Source: Pseudomonadota bacterium (GTDB lineage Bacteria; Pseudomonadota; Alphaproteobacteria; Rhizobiales; Methylopilaceae). From it: a stretch of DNA of 36,699 nucleotides. A program made the translations under genes and the position numbers. This document shows, in pieces, positions 29,086 through 36,699 of this stretch. The stretch covers positions 1 through 36,699 of the forward strand of contig JAEWFF010000016.1 of the NCBI GenBank assembly GCA_023388965.1. Direction: 5' to 3'. Positions within the stretch are counted from its first letter, which is position 1. Each line of letters starts with the position of its first letter. The notes beneath the pieces are model-generated. The model was not told the origin of the DNA, searched no databases, and worked only from the letters and a program-made list of their open reading frames with translations.

Positions 29086-29874
29086 ATGGCCCGCATCATC
29101 GCCATCGCCAACCAGAAAGGCGGCGTCGGAAAGACGACCACGGCGGTGAACCTCGCCTCGGCCCTGGCGCAGACGCCCAAGCGCGTGCTGCTGGTCGACC
29201 TCGATGCCCAGGGCAACGCGACCATGGGCAGCGGCGTCGACAAGCGCGAGCTGACCGCCTCGACCTGCGACGTGCTGCTGGAGGAGGTGCATGCCGCCGA
29301 CGCGGTGGTGCGCACGCCCGAAGGCTTCGACCTGATGCCGGGCAACACCGACCTCACCGCGGCCGAGATCGAGCTGATGGACGAGGATGGCCGCGAGCAG
29401 CGGCTCAAGCGCGCGCTCGACACGCTGCGCCCGAAGTACGACTACATCATCATCGACTGCCCGCCGGCGCTGTCGCTGCTCACGCTCAACGCGCTCACCG
29501 CCGCCGACAGCGTACTGGTGCCGATGCAGTGCGAGTACTACGCGCTGGAAGGCCTGACGTCCCTGCTGCAGACCATCGACGCGCTGAAGCAGAAGCTCAA
29601 CCCGGCGCTGGAGATCGAAGGCGTGCTGCGCACCATGTTCGACGTGCGCAACAACCTGGCCAACGCGGTCTCGGCGGAGCTGGTGGAGCATTTCGGCGAC
29701 AAGGTCTTCCGCACCATCGTGCCTCGCAACGTGCGCCTGGCCGAGGCGCCGAGCCACGGCCAGAGCATCGTCGGCTACGACCGCGGCTCGCGCGGCGCCA
29801 TCGCCTACCTCGGCCTGGCCGGCGAGATGCTCCGCCGCCAGCGCGAGCGCGAACAGAAGGAGAAAGCGGCATGA
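29086..29874 (+). CDS. parA: Chromosome-partitioning ATPase ParA (Soj)
   Basis: ParA is the Walker-type ATPase that moves ParB-parS complexes and segregates the chromosome origin. The 262-residue product starts MARIIAIANQKGGVGKTTTAVNLA with the deviant Walker A (KGGVGKTT, about 11-18), followed by LLVDLDAQGNATMGSG (A') and YIIIDCPPALSLLTLNAL (Walker B). The short length, without an N-terminal HTH, makes it the chromosomal Soj type. It lies 68 bp after rsmG, with a hairpin (29022-29046) in between, and its stop overlaps the parB start by 4 bp. Confidence 0.97.
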   Translation: MARIIAIANQKGGVGKTTTAVNLASALAQTPKRVLLVDLDAQGNATMGSGVDKRELTASTCDVLLEEVHAADAVVRTPEGFDLMPGNTDLTAAEIELMDEDGREQRLKRALDTLRPKYDYIIIDCPPALSLLTLNALTAADSVLVPMQCEYYALEGLTSLLQTIDALKQKLNPALEIEGVLRTMFDVRNNLANAVSAELVEHFGDKVFRTIVPRNVRLAEAPSHGQSIVGYDRGSRGAIAYLGLAGEMLRRQREREQKEKAA

Positions 29875-30803
29875 CCGATGCCAGGAAGGCACCCGCAGCC
29901 AAGACCCCGGCGAAGAAGCGCGGCCTGGGCCGCGGGCTGGAGGCGCTGCTGGGACCCAAGGCGGCGGAAGAGGCGCCGGCGCTGGAAGCGCGCCCCGGCG
30001 ACACCCTGCGCACCCTGCCGATCGACGCGCTGGCGCCGGGCAAGTACCAGCCGCGCCGGCACATGGACCCGGCCAAGCTGACCGAGCTGGCGGAATCGAT
30101 CCGCGTGCAGGGCGTGATCCAGCCGATCGTGGTGCGCCAGCTGCCCGACCGCACCTTCGAGATCATCGCCGGCGAACGCCGCTGGCGCGCCTCGCGCGAG
30201 GCCGGCCTGGCCGAAGTGCCGGTGGTGGTGCGCGAGGTCGACGACCGCACGGTCGTGGCCATGGCGCTGATCGAGAACATCCAGCGCGAGGACCTGAACC
30301 CGCTGGAAGAGGCCCAGGCCCTGCAGCGCCTGATCGACGAGTTCGACCTGACCCACGCCGCGGCCGCCGAGGCCGTGGGCCGTTCGCGCGCGGCGGTGTC
30401 GAACCTGCTGCGCCTGCTGGAGCTGCCGCCGGCGATCCGCGCCCTGGTCGAGGCCCGCCGGCTGGAGATGGGCCATGCCCGCGCGCTGTTGACGCTGTCG
30501 CCGGAGCTGGCCAGCAAGCTCGCATCGGATGCCGCCGAGCATGGCTGGTCGGTGCGCGAGGTCGAGCACCGCGCCCAGCAGTTCGCCTCCGGCCGGGTGC
30601 CGGCCACGGCCAAGAAGAAGAGCGGCGGCAGCAAGGCCCGGCCGCCGGCCGACATCCTGGCGCTGGAGAACGAGCTGTCCGAAGCCCTTGCGGCCAAGGT
30701 CAGCATCGCCCACGGCCGCGGCAACAAGGGCAGGCTGGTGATCCACTACACCGACCTCGACACCCTGGACGGCGTGCTGGAGCGCCTGCGCCGCCAGCGC
30801 TGA
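29871..30803 (+). CDS. parB: Chromosome-partitioning protein ParB (Spo0J)
   Basis: ParB binds parS sites and spreads as a CTP-dependent clamp. The 310-residue product has a basic leader with the ParA-stimulating KKRGLGRGLEALLG, then the CTPase domain (IDALAPGKYQPRRHMDPAKL, IAGERRWRASREAGL, ALIENIQREDLNPLEEA). An HTH domain follows (TLTHAAAA-type helix with AVGRSRAAVSNLLRLLELP), and a C-terminal dimerisation segment (ELSEALAAKVSIAHGRGNKGRLVIHYTDLDTLDGVLERL). The start ATG at 29871 overlaps the parA stop (ATGA); the open frame extends upstream but without support. I saw no parS site in the window by eye. Confidence 0.97.
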   Translation: MTDARKAPAAKTPAKKRGLGRGLEALLGPKAAEEAPALEARPGDTLRTLPIDALAPGKYQPRRHMDPAKLTELAESIRVQGVIQPIVVRQLPDRTFEIIAGERRWRASREAGLAEVPVVVREVDDRTVVAMALIENIQREDLNPLEEAQALQRLIDEFDLTHAAAAEAVGRSRAAVSNLLRLLELPPAIRALVEARRLEMGHARALLTLSPELASKLASDAAEHGWSVREVEHRAQQFASGRVPATAKKKSGGSKARPPADILALENELSEALAAKVSIAHGRGNKGRLVIHYTDLDTLDGVLERLRRQR

Positions 30804-30821
30804 GGCTCCGCCGCCCATTAC

Positions 30822-30850
30822 TTGCCTTGGGCGGGCGCGGGCCGCATAAT
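30822..30850 (+). promoter_or_regulatory. Sigma-70-type promoter candidate for rpmB-rpmG
   Basis: TTGCCT (30822-30827) and CATAAT (30845-30850) are separated by exactly 17 bp, in the parB-rpmB intergenic region. This would give a leader of about 175 nt before rpmB. Confidence 0.55.
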
Positions 30851-31030
30851 GCCGGGCTCGCTGTGTCCGGCCGTCCCATCGTGGGCGTCCCCGGCGGCTC
30901 CGGAATGCGATCCGGCGCCCCGCCCGGCAGCGACCCTGACCCGCATCGCATGGCGCATTCCCCGAGGGGAGCACGCCGGGGCCGCCGTCCCCCAGGCCAT
31001 GGGGAACACCAATCACCATCGAGGTGCGTT

Positions 31031-31267
31031 ATGTCCCGAGTTTGCCAGGTCACCGGCAAGCGCGTGCAGACCGGCAACAACGTCTCGCACGCCAACAACA
31101 AGACCCGCCGCCGCTTTCTCCCGAACCTGCACGAGCGCCGGTTCTGGGTCGCCAGCGAGAACCGCTGGGTGAAGCTGCGCGTTTCCACGGCTGCCATGCG
31201 CACCATCGACAAGAACGGCATCGACTCGGTCCTGGCCGAGCTGCGTGCCCGCGGCGAGAAGATCTGA
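31031..31267 (+). CDS. rpmB: 50S ribosomal protein L28
   Basis: This 78-residue basic ribosomal protein carries the complete L28 signature: MSRVCQVTGKRVQTGNNVSHANNKTRRRFLPNLHERRFWVASENRWVKLRVSTAAMRTIDKNGID. The ATG at 31031 is followed by the conserved N-terminus. It is 10 bp upstream of rpmG, forming the common rpmB-rpmG operon, probably read from the promoter at 30822-30850. Confidence 0.98.
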   Translation: MSRVCQVTGKRVQTGNNVSHANNKTRRRFLPNLHERRFWVASENRWVKLRVSTAAMRTIDKNGIDSVLAELRARGEKI

Positions 31268-31277
31268 GGAACCGACC

Positions 31278-31442
31278 ATGCCCAGCAAGCGCGACAAGAT
31301 CCGTCTGATCTCCTCGGCCAACACCGGCCATTTCTACACCACCGACAAGAACAAGAAGAACACCCCCGGCAAGATGGAGATCAAGAAGTACGATCCCGTC
31401 GTCCGGAAGCACGTGATCTACAAGGAAGGCAAGATCAAGTAA
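31278..31442 (+). CDS. rpmG: 50S ribosomal protein L33
   Basis: This 54-residue protein matches L33: MPSKRDKIRLISSANTGHFYTTDKNKKNTPGKMEIKKYDPVVRKHVIYKEGKIK. It is the cysteine-free (zinc-independent) form. GAGGA lies about seven bases before the ATG at 31278. It follows rpmB in the same transcript and is followed by a strong terminator. Confidence 0.98.
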   Translation: MPSKRDKIRLISSANTGHFYTTDKNKKNTPGKMEIKKYDPVVRKHVIYKEGKIK

Positions 31443-31465
31443 GGTCCCGCCTCCGGCTGTTCCGG

Positions 31466-31491
31466 AAAGCCCGCCGCAAGGCGGGCTTTTT
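31466..31491 (+). terminator. Rho-independent terminator of rpmB-rpmG
   Basis: A 10-bp stem AAAGCCCGCC/GGCGGGCTTT (31466-31475 and 31480-31489) with loop GCAA is followed by further T residues, a standard intrinsic terminator. Confidence 0.9.
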
Positions 31492-31524
31492 CGTGGGCGC
31501 CCCCGCCCCCGCCCCCGCCCCGCC

Positions 31525-31625
31525 CTGTAGGAGCAGCTACAGCTGCGACCTGCCGCGCCCTGCGACCAGCGACCCGTGCCTTCGCGTTATCGTGGGCGTG
31601 GTCGCAGCTGTAGCTGCTCCTACAG
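31525..31625. repeat. Second REPIN-like inverted repeat
   Basis: The 26-bp arms 31525-31550 and 31600-31625 are perfect reverse complements and identical to the arms at 999-1080, but the loop here is 49 bp with different sequence. It lies between the rpmG terminator and the hybrid kinase gene, after a short C5G tandem run (about 31499-31524). Confidence 0.85.
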
Positions 31626-31707
31626 GTTGTACGGGTTGGCTGTACGGTTGTCGGGGCCTCGAGCTCCGGGGCCGACGGGGTTCTCTGGGGTTGTCGGGGG
31701 AGGTTGG

Positions 31708-34700
31708 ATGCTGCCGGGCTGGATCCTGCTGCTGGTGTCGCTGGGCTACGCCGCGCTGCTGTTCGCGGTTGCCTGGTGGGGCGACCGCCATCCGGTGCAC
31801 ATGCGCGCCGGCGGCAGCTGGCTGCGGCCGCTGGTCTACAGCCTGTCGCTGGCGGTGTACTGCTCGTCGTGGACCTTCTACGGCGCGGTCGGCTCCGCGG
31901 CCCGCAACGGCATCGGCTACTTCGCGATCTACCTCGGCCCGCTGCTGATGCTGCTGTTCGGCTGGCGCATCCTCGAGCGCCTGGCGCTGGTGGCGCAGTC
32001 GCAGAGCACGGTGTCGATCTCCGACTTCATCGCCGCCCGCTACGGCCGCGACCAGCGCCTGGCAGCCCTGGTCAGCCTGATCGCGCTGATCGCGGCGGTG
32101 CCCTATCTCGCGCTGCAGTACAAGGCGGTGACCCTGAGCCTGCACGTGCTGGGCGGGGAGGACCGCCTGCTGGCCAGCATCGGCGATCCGGCGCTGTACG
32201 TGGCGGTGCTGATGGCGCTGTTCGCCATCCTTTACGGCACCCGCCAGGTCGATGCCACCGAGCACCGCCCGGGCATGATGCTGGCCATCTCGCTGGAGTC
32301 GATGGTCAAGCTGGTGGCGCTGGTGTCGGTGGGCGTGTTCGCGATGTTCTGGTTCAACGGCCGCGACATCGACCTGGGCGAAGCCACCACCCGCCTGATC
32401 CGCGATTCGCCGCCGGTGGGCTTCATCGGCCAGACGCTGTTGGCCTTCACCGCGATCATCTGCCTGCCGCGGCAGTTCCACGTCGCGGTGGTCGAATGCA
32501 TGGACGTCTCGGACATCCGCCGGGCGCGCTGGATGTTCAGCGGCTACCTGGCGCTGGTGTCGCTGGCGGTGTTGCCGATCACCGCCGCCGGCATGGCGAT
32601 GGGCGCCGGCACGCCCGGCTATTCCGCCGACACCCTGGTGCTGGGCCTGCCGCTGTCCGAAGGCCGCGACCTGCTGGCGCTGTTCGCCTACGTCGGCGGC
32701 TTCTCCGCGGCCACCGGCATGGTCATCGTCTCCAGCGTGGCCCTGGCGACCATGGTCTCCAACGACCTGGTGATGCCGCCGCTGCTCAGGCGCGGCTGGG
32801 CCCAGCGCAACGACGGCAACGTCGCCTCGACCGTGCTCTGGATCCGCCGGGTCGCCATCCTGTGCTTCGCGGCCATGGCCTACGGCTACTACCGGGTGAG
32901 CGGCAGCGACACCACGCTCGCGGCCTTCGGCCTGATGTCGTTCGCGGCGGTGGCGCAGTTCGCGCCGGCGCTGATCGGCGGCCTGTACTGGCGCGGCGCC
33001 AGCCGCCAGGGCGTGGAGGCCGGCCTGCTGCTCGGCTTCGCAATGTGGATCTACACCCTGATGCTGCCCACGCTGACCCAGGCCGGCTGGCTTGACGATG
33101 CCTGGATGCTGCACGGGCCCTTCGGCATCAAGTGGCTGCGCCCGCACGGCCTGTTCGGCCTGTCCGGCTGGGACCCGCTGACCCACGGCACGTTCTGGTC
33201 GCTGCTGGTGAACGTCGGCGCGCTGTTCCTGGTGTCGGCGCGCTGGCGCCCGAGCTTCGAAGAGCGCCTGCGCACCGCGCCCTTCCTCGACCCCTACGCC
33301 TCGGCGCAGCTGCTGCCGGGCAGCGGCGTGCCGCACGACAGCATGCCGCTGGGCGACCTGATGACGCTGGCCGGGCGCATCGTCGGCGAGTCCACCGCGC
33401 GCCGCGCCTTCGCCGACCACGCCGCCGCCAGCGACCGCGACTTCAATCCCGCCGCCCCGACCGACCGCGCCTGGGCGCAGTTCACCGAGCGCCTGCTCGC
33501 CGCCGCCATCGGCGCGGCCTCGGCGCGGCTGGTGATGACCAGTGCGCTGAAGGGCTCGGGCATGGACGTCGCGCACGTCGTGGCCGTGCTCGACGAGGCC
33601 GGCCAGGACCTGCGCTTCGACCGCGCGATCCTCTCGGCCACGCTCGACAACCTCGACCAGGGCGTCAGCGTGGTCGACCGCGACATGCGCCTGGTGTCCT
33701 GGAACCGCCGCTACCAGGAGATGTACGACTATCCCGAGGGCATGCTCTACGTCGGCCGCCCGGTGGCGGACCTGATCCGCTACAACGCGCGTCGCGGCGA
33801 GCTTGGCGGCGGCAACCCCGACATCGACGCCGAGATCGACAAGCGCATCGGGTACATGCGGGCCGGCTCGCCGCACGTGTTCGAGCGCGTGCGCTCCACT
33901 GGCCAGGTCGTGGAAATGCGCGGCCAGCCGCTGCCCGGTGGTGGCTACGTCACCAGCTACAGCGACGTCACCGACTACAAGCGCGTGGAGCGCGAGCTGC
34001 GCGAGGTCAACGAAACGCTGGAACTGCGCGTGGCCACCCGCACCCGCGAGGCCGAGGCCGCCCAGGCCTCGCGCACGCGCTTCCTGGCCGCGGTCAGCCA
34101 TGACGTGCTGCAGCCGCTCAACGCCGCGCGCCTGTTCGCCTCGGCCCTGCGCGAAAGCGATACCGCCGCCGAACAGCACCACCTGGCCGAACGCGTGGAC
34201 ACCTCGCTGCGCGCGGCCGAAGAGCTGCTGGAAGGCCTGCTGGACGTCTCGCGCCTGGACACCGGCGCGCTGGCACCGCAGCTGTCCGACTTCGACGCCT
34301 CCGGACTCCTGGCCGACCTCGCCGCGCAGTACGCCCCGTTGGCAGCCGCGCGCGGCATCGACCTGCGCGTGCACGCGCGCACGCTCCCGGTGTGCAGCGA
34401 CCGACGCCTGCTGCGTCGCGTACTGCAGAACTTCCTCGCCAATGCGCTGCGCTACACGCGCGAGGGCCGGGTCGTGCTGGCCGCGCGCCCGCGCGGCGGC
34501 GAGGTCGAACTGCAGGTCTGGGACACCGGCCCCGGCATCCCCGAGTACCACCTCAAGCAGATCTTCGACGAGTTCTTCCGCATCGACCAGCCCGGCAGCT
34601 GGGACGCCCAGGGCCTTGGCCTGGGCCTGTCGATCTGCCAGCGCATCTCCAACGTGCTCGGCCACCCGCTCAACGTGCGCTCGCGCACCGGCCGCGGCAG

Positions 34701-35172
34701 CATGTTCTCGATCCGCGCCCCGCGCTCCCGCCATGCCGCGCTGCCGCGCGCGCCGCTGCCCGAAGCCGGCGCGGGCATTCCCGACTCGCTCGAGGGCATG
34801 CGCGTGCTGTGCGTGGACAACGACGTCGACATCCTCGCCGGCATGGTGCTGCTGCTGGGGCGCTGGAAGATCGAAGTGCTGCGCGCCACCACGGTCGACG
34901 AGGCGCTGTCGAAGATGGCGGAGTCACCGGACGTCCTGCTGGTCGACTACCACCTGCACGACCGCCTCGACGGGCTCGACACGCTGGACGCACTGCGCGA
35001 GCACGGACCGCGCGTGCCCGGCGCGCTGGTGACCGCCGACGGCAGCGACCAGGTCAAGCGCGAAGCGCGCGCGCGCGGCTACCGGGTGCTGACCAAGCCG
35101 ATCAAGCCCGCCTCGCTGCGGGCATTCCTGGCGGCGCAGCGCAATGCCCACGCCGCGGGGCACGGCCCCTGA
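31708..35172 (+). CDS. Sodium-symporter-like sensor hybrid histidine kinase (SSF-PAS-HK-REC)
   Basis: This 1154-residue protein fuses a sodium:solute symporter-like membrane domain (about residues 1-500, a dozen hydrophobic segments, e.g. LVYSLSLAVYCSSWTFYGAVGS and LAVLPITAAGMAMG) to signalling modules. A PAS domain (about 640-770: DNLDQGVSVVDRDMRLVSWNRRY) and a short coiled coil come first. The kinase domain has the phospho-acceptor H798 in AAVSHDVLQPLNAARL and the ATP-binding motifs NFLANALRYT, DTGPGIPEYHLKQIFDEFFR and GLGLGLSI. A receiver domain ends the protein (RVLCVDNDVD, probable acceptor D1080 in LLVDYHL, TKPIKP). This is the CbrA/CrbS-type architecture, which senses nutrient uptake such as acetate or histidine in other bacteria. 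The ATG at 31708 follows GGAGG. The cognate regulator is not adjacent. Confidence 0.95.
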   Translation: MLPGWILLLVSLGYAALLFAVAWWGDRHPVHMRAGGSWLRPLVYSLSLAVYCSSWTFYGAVGSAARNGIGYFAIYLGPLLMLLFGWRILERLALVAQSQSTVSISDFIAARYGRDQRLAALVSLIALIAAVPYLALQYKAVTLSLHVLGGEDRLLASIGDPALYVAVLMALFAILYGTRQVDATEHRPGMMLAISLESMVKLVALVSVGVFAMFWFNGRDIDLGEATTRLIRDSPPVGFIGQTLLAFTAIICLPRQFHVAVVECMDVSDIRRARWMFSGYLALVSLAVLPITAAGMAMGAGTPGYSADTLVLGLPLSEGRDLLALFAYVGGFSAATGMVIVSSVALATMVSNDLVMPPLLRRGWAQRNDGNVASTVLWIRRVAILCFAAMAYGYYRVSGSDTTLAAFGLMSFAAVAQFAPALIGGLYWRGASRQGVEAGLLLGFAMWIYTLMLPTLTQAGWLDDAWMLHGPFGIKWLRPHGLFGLSGWDPLTHGTFWSLLVNVGALFLVSARWRPSFEERLRTAPFLDPYASAQLLPGSGVPHDSMPLGDLMTLAGRIVGESTARRAFADHAAASDRDFNPAAPTDRAWAQFTERLLAAAIGAASARLVMTSALKGSGMDVAHVVAVLDEAGQDLRFDRAILSATLDNLDQGVSVVDRDMRLVSWNRRYQEMYDYPEGMLYVGRPVADLIRYNARRGELGGGNPDIDAEIDKRIGYMRAGSPHVFERVRSTGQVVEMRGQPLPGGGYVTSYSDVTDYKRVERELREVNETLELRVATRTREAEAAQASRTRFLAAVSHDVLQPLNAARLFASALRESDTAAEQHHLAERVDTSLRAAEELLEGLLDVSRLDTGALAPQLSDFDASGLLADLAAQYAPLAAARGIDLRVHARTLPVCSDRRLLRRVLQNFLANALRYTREGRVVLAARPRGGEVELQVWDTGPGIPEYHLKQIFDEFFRIDQPGSWDAQGLGLGLSICQRISNVLGHPLNVRSRTGRGSMFSIRAPRSRHAALPRAPLPEAGAGIPDSLEGMRVLCVDNDVDILAGMVLLLGRWKIEVLRATTVDEALSKMAESPDVLLVDYHLHDRLDGLDTLDALREHGPRVPGALVTADGSDQVKREARARGYRVLTKPIKPASLRAFLAAQRNAHAAGHGP

Positions 35173-35324
35173 CACGGGCCGGCGGTGCGGAGAAGGCCCG
35201 TGGCGCAGTCACATCCGCGGCGGTCGATGCGTCCGGGTACTGAACGGATGGCAAACGGGGCTGGCATGATGTCCGCCCCCGGGGGACCGGCCGCCGCGCG
35301 CCGCAGCGGACCACAGGAGGCGGG

Positions 35325-35954
35325 ATGGACGCGTTTCTCAACACATCGCTCGGCTTCCCGACGCTGGTCTACAGCGTCCTCCTGGGCGGCTGCCTGGCCT
35401 ACTGGCTGCTGGCCGCCACCGGCCTGGTGGAGATCGATGGGCTCGACCTGCCCGACCTGGGCGTCGACGCCGAGCCCGGCGGCATTGCCGGCATCTTCGG
35501 CCGCCTGGGACTGACTGGCGTGCCGACCATGCTGGTGGTGACGCTCGTCGTGTTCTTCGCCTGGGTGCCCACCTATTTCTTGCAGCTCCTGCTGCTCGAG
35601 CACTTTCCCGGCCCGCTGCGCTGGCTGCTCGGCGGGGGCGTGGCGCTGCTCGTGCTGCCGCCGGCGATCCTGGCCACGGCCACCGCGCTGCGGCCCGTGC
35701 GGCGCTGGCTGCTGCGCCTGCGCCCGCCGGCCACCGCATCCCTGCTCGGCCGCGTGGCCGTGGTCCGCACGCCAGAGGTGGACGCGACCCACGGCATGGC
35801 CGACCTCGACGACGGCGGTGCCGGCCTGGTGCTGCAGGTCCGCGGCGAGGCCTCGGCCGGCATGAAGCGCGGCGACCGGGTGGTGCTGATCGCCCACGCC
35901 GTGGACGACAACACCTGGAACGTCGTGCCCGAGCGCGACTACGCACACCTCTGA
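35325..35954 (+). CDS. YqiJ-like membrane protein with OB-fold (NfeD-like)
   Basis: The 209-residue product has an N-terminal segment LVYSVLLGGCLAYWLLAATGLVEI and two further membrane segments (MLVVTLVVFFAWVPTYFLQLLL and WLLGGGVALLVLPPAILATA). A C-terminal OB-fold part follows (about 140-209: SLLGRVAVVRTPEVDATHG, KRGDRVVLIAHAVDDNTWNVVP). YqiJ/NfeD-type proteins pair with flotillins and are thought to assist membrane-microdomain organisation. It lies 34 bp before the flotillin gene, in the same order as yqiJ-yqiK in E. coli. ACAGGAGG lies close before the ATG. Confidence 0.88.
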   Translation: MDAFLNTSLGFPTLVYSVLLGGCLAYWLLAATGLVEIDGLDLPDLGVDAEPGGIAGIFGRLGLTGVPTMLVVTLVVFFAWVPTYFLQLLLLEHFPGPLRWLLGGGVALLVLPPAILATATALRPVRRWLLRLRPPATASLLGRVAVVRTPEVDATHGMADLDDGGAGLVLQVRGEASAGMKRGDRVVLIAHAVDDNTWNVVPERDYAHL

Positions 35955-35988
35955 TCCGAACGCACAAGACCCGACTGGAGACCCACCG

Positions 35989-36699
35989 ATGGAATTCGCC
36001 CTGTTCGCCCCCTTCCTGATCGGCATCGGCATCGTGCTGGTGGTGCTGGTCGGCATCGCCGGCCTGTTCAAGGCCTTCTACAAGAAGGTCGACCAGGGCA
36101 CCGCGCTGATCGTCAACGATCTGAGCGCGACCCCCAAGGTGCGCTTCACCGGCGCGCTGATCATCCCGGTGCTCTACCGCGCAGAGCTGATGCAGATCAG
36201 CCTGATCACGCTGCAGATCGACCGCCGCGGCAAGGAGGGCCTGATCTGCCGCGACAACATGCGCGCCGACATCACCGTGGCCTTCTACCTGCGCGTCAAC
36301 GAGACCCAGGCCGACGTGCTGCGCGTGGCCAAGGCGCTGGGCGCCGACCGCGCCTCGGACAAGCACGCGGTCGACGAGCTGTTCAACGCCAAGTTCTCCG
36401 AGGCGCTGAAGACGGTAGGCAAGAAGTTCGAGTTCACCGACCTGTTCGAGAAGCGCCAGGAGTTCCGCGACGAGATCATCAAGGTCATCGGCAACGACCT
36501 CAACGGCTACGTGCTCGAGGACGTGGCGATCGACTACCTCGAGCAGACGCCCAAGCACGTGCTCGACCCGAGCAACATCCTCGACGCCGAGGGCATCCGC
36601 AAGATCACCGAGCTGACCGCCTCGCAGAACGTGATCACCAACGAGCTGTCGCAGAACGAGCACCTGGCGATCACCAAGAAGAACGTCGAGACCCGCGAG
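35989..36699 (+). CDS. Flotillin family protein (YqiK-like), cut by the window end
   Basis: The visible 237 residues are the N-terminal part of a flotillin/SPFH protein. There is a membrane anchor (FLIGIGIVLVVLVGIAGLFKAFY, about 9-31), then the band-7/SPFH domain (VDQGTALIVNDLSATPKVRFTGALIIPVLYRAELMQISLITLQIDRRGKEGLICRDNMRADITVAFYLRVN). The start of the flotillin region follows (ELFNAKFSEALKTVGKKFEFTDLFEKRQEFRDEI). The 3' part lies beyond the window. It forms an operon with the YqiJ-like gene upstream. TGGAG precedes the ATG at 35989. Confidence 0.92.
   Translation, partial: MEFALFAPFLIGIGIVLVVLVGIAGLFKAFYKKVDQGTALIVNDLSATPKVRFTGALIIPVLYRAELMQISLITLQIDRRGKEGLICRDNMRADITVAFYLRVNETQADVLRVAKALGADRASDKHAVDELFNAKFSEALKTVGKKFEFTDLFEKRQEFRDEIIKVIGNDLNGYVLEDVAIDYLEQTPKHVLDPSNILDAEGIRKITELTASQNVITNELSQNEHLAITKKNVETRE

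Noticed and set aside
31537..34734. 1065-codon open frame on the minus strand opposite the hybrid kinase
   Set aside because: The product is His/Gln/Ala/Arg-rich without domains, typical of antisense frames over high-GC genes; the kinase frame is fully supported.

Overview
The window looks like chromosome of a high-GC gammaproteobacterium of the Xanthomonadaceae (Lysobacter/Luteimonas-like). The evidence is the core-gene content (aroE, xthA, rsmG-parA-parB, rpmB-rpmG, an SSF-type hybrid kinase, a flotillin operon), the very high GC of the flanks, and REP-like inverted repeats with a GTAG-type head beside aroE and rpmG. The genus is an inference.

Layout. 1-1800 is host DNA: aroE (+), a REPIN-like element and a gamma-class carbonic anhydrase-like gene (-). 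1802-25080 is a genomic island of about 23.3 kb, bounded by a perfect 23-bp direct repeat that is the first 23 bases of xthA. The left copy is followed by a ten-codon dead xthA remnant. The right copy begins the intact xthA. The P4-type integrase lies just inside the left end, and paired 12-bp-spaced GGGGGTA repeats at both ends look like integrase arm sites. 25058-36699 is host DNA again: xthA, a GlsB/YeaQ-type membrane protein, an acyl-adenylating enzyme, a phosphopantetheinyl transferase, rsmG, parAB, rpmB-rpmG, a second REPIN-like element, a sodium-symporter/histidine kinase/receiver hybrid, and a YqiJ-like plus flotillin pair cut by the window end.

Inside the island the main cargo is a type 3-like BREX phage-defence operon on the minus strand (19798 down to 5599): XRE regulator, BrxF, BrxC, a Schlafen-AlbA_2/HATPase protein, PglXI methyltransferase, BrxHII helicase, PglZ and a BrxA-like protein. 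Nearly every junction overlaps by 4 bp or is separated by a few bases, so it is probably one long translationally coupled transcript. BrxF supplies a degenerate P-loop, BrxC a large ATPase, PglXI marks self DNA, BrxHII is a SNF2-family motor and PglZ an alkaline-phosphatase-fold protein. The AlbA_2 gene between BrxC and PglXI is an extra component.

Downstream of BREX are three genes without firm assignment: a possible MobI-like protein, a secreted protein, and a membrane-anchored protein with a duplicated NPATGLPM module. Upstream of BREX, to the right, is a maintenance/mobility block: a small unknown protein, a 652-bp gene-free stretch with four perfect short hairpins, an Integrase_1-type tyrosine recombinase, a DUF7673-like protein, a RepA-type AAA ATPase, an unknown protein and an AlpA-type regulator, then an orphan gene at attR. 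There is no type IV secretion system. The island therefore looks like an integrative mobilizable element rather than a self-transmissible one, and the hairpin region plus the recombinase-like gene is my best candidate for an oriT/relaxase module.
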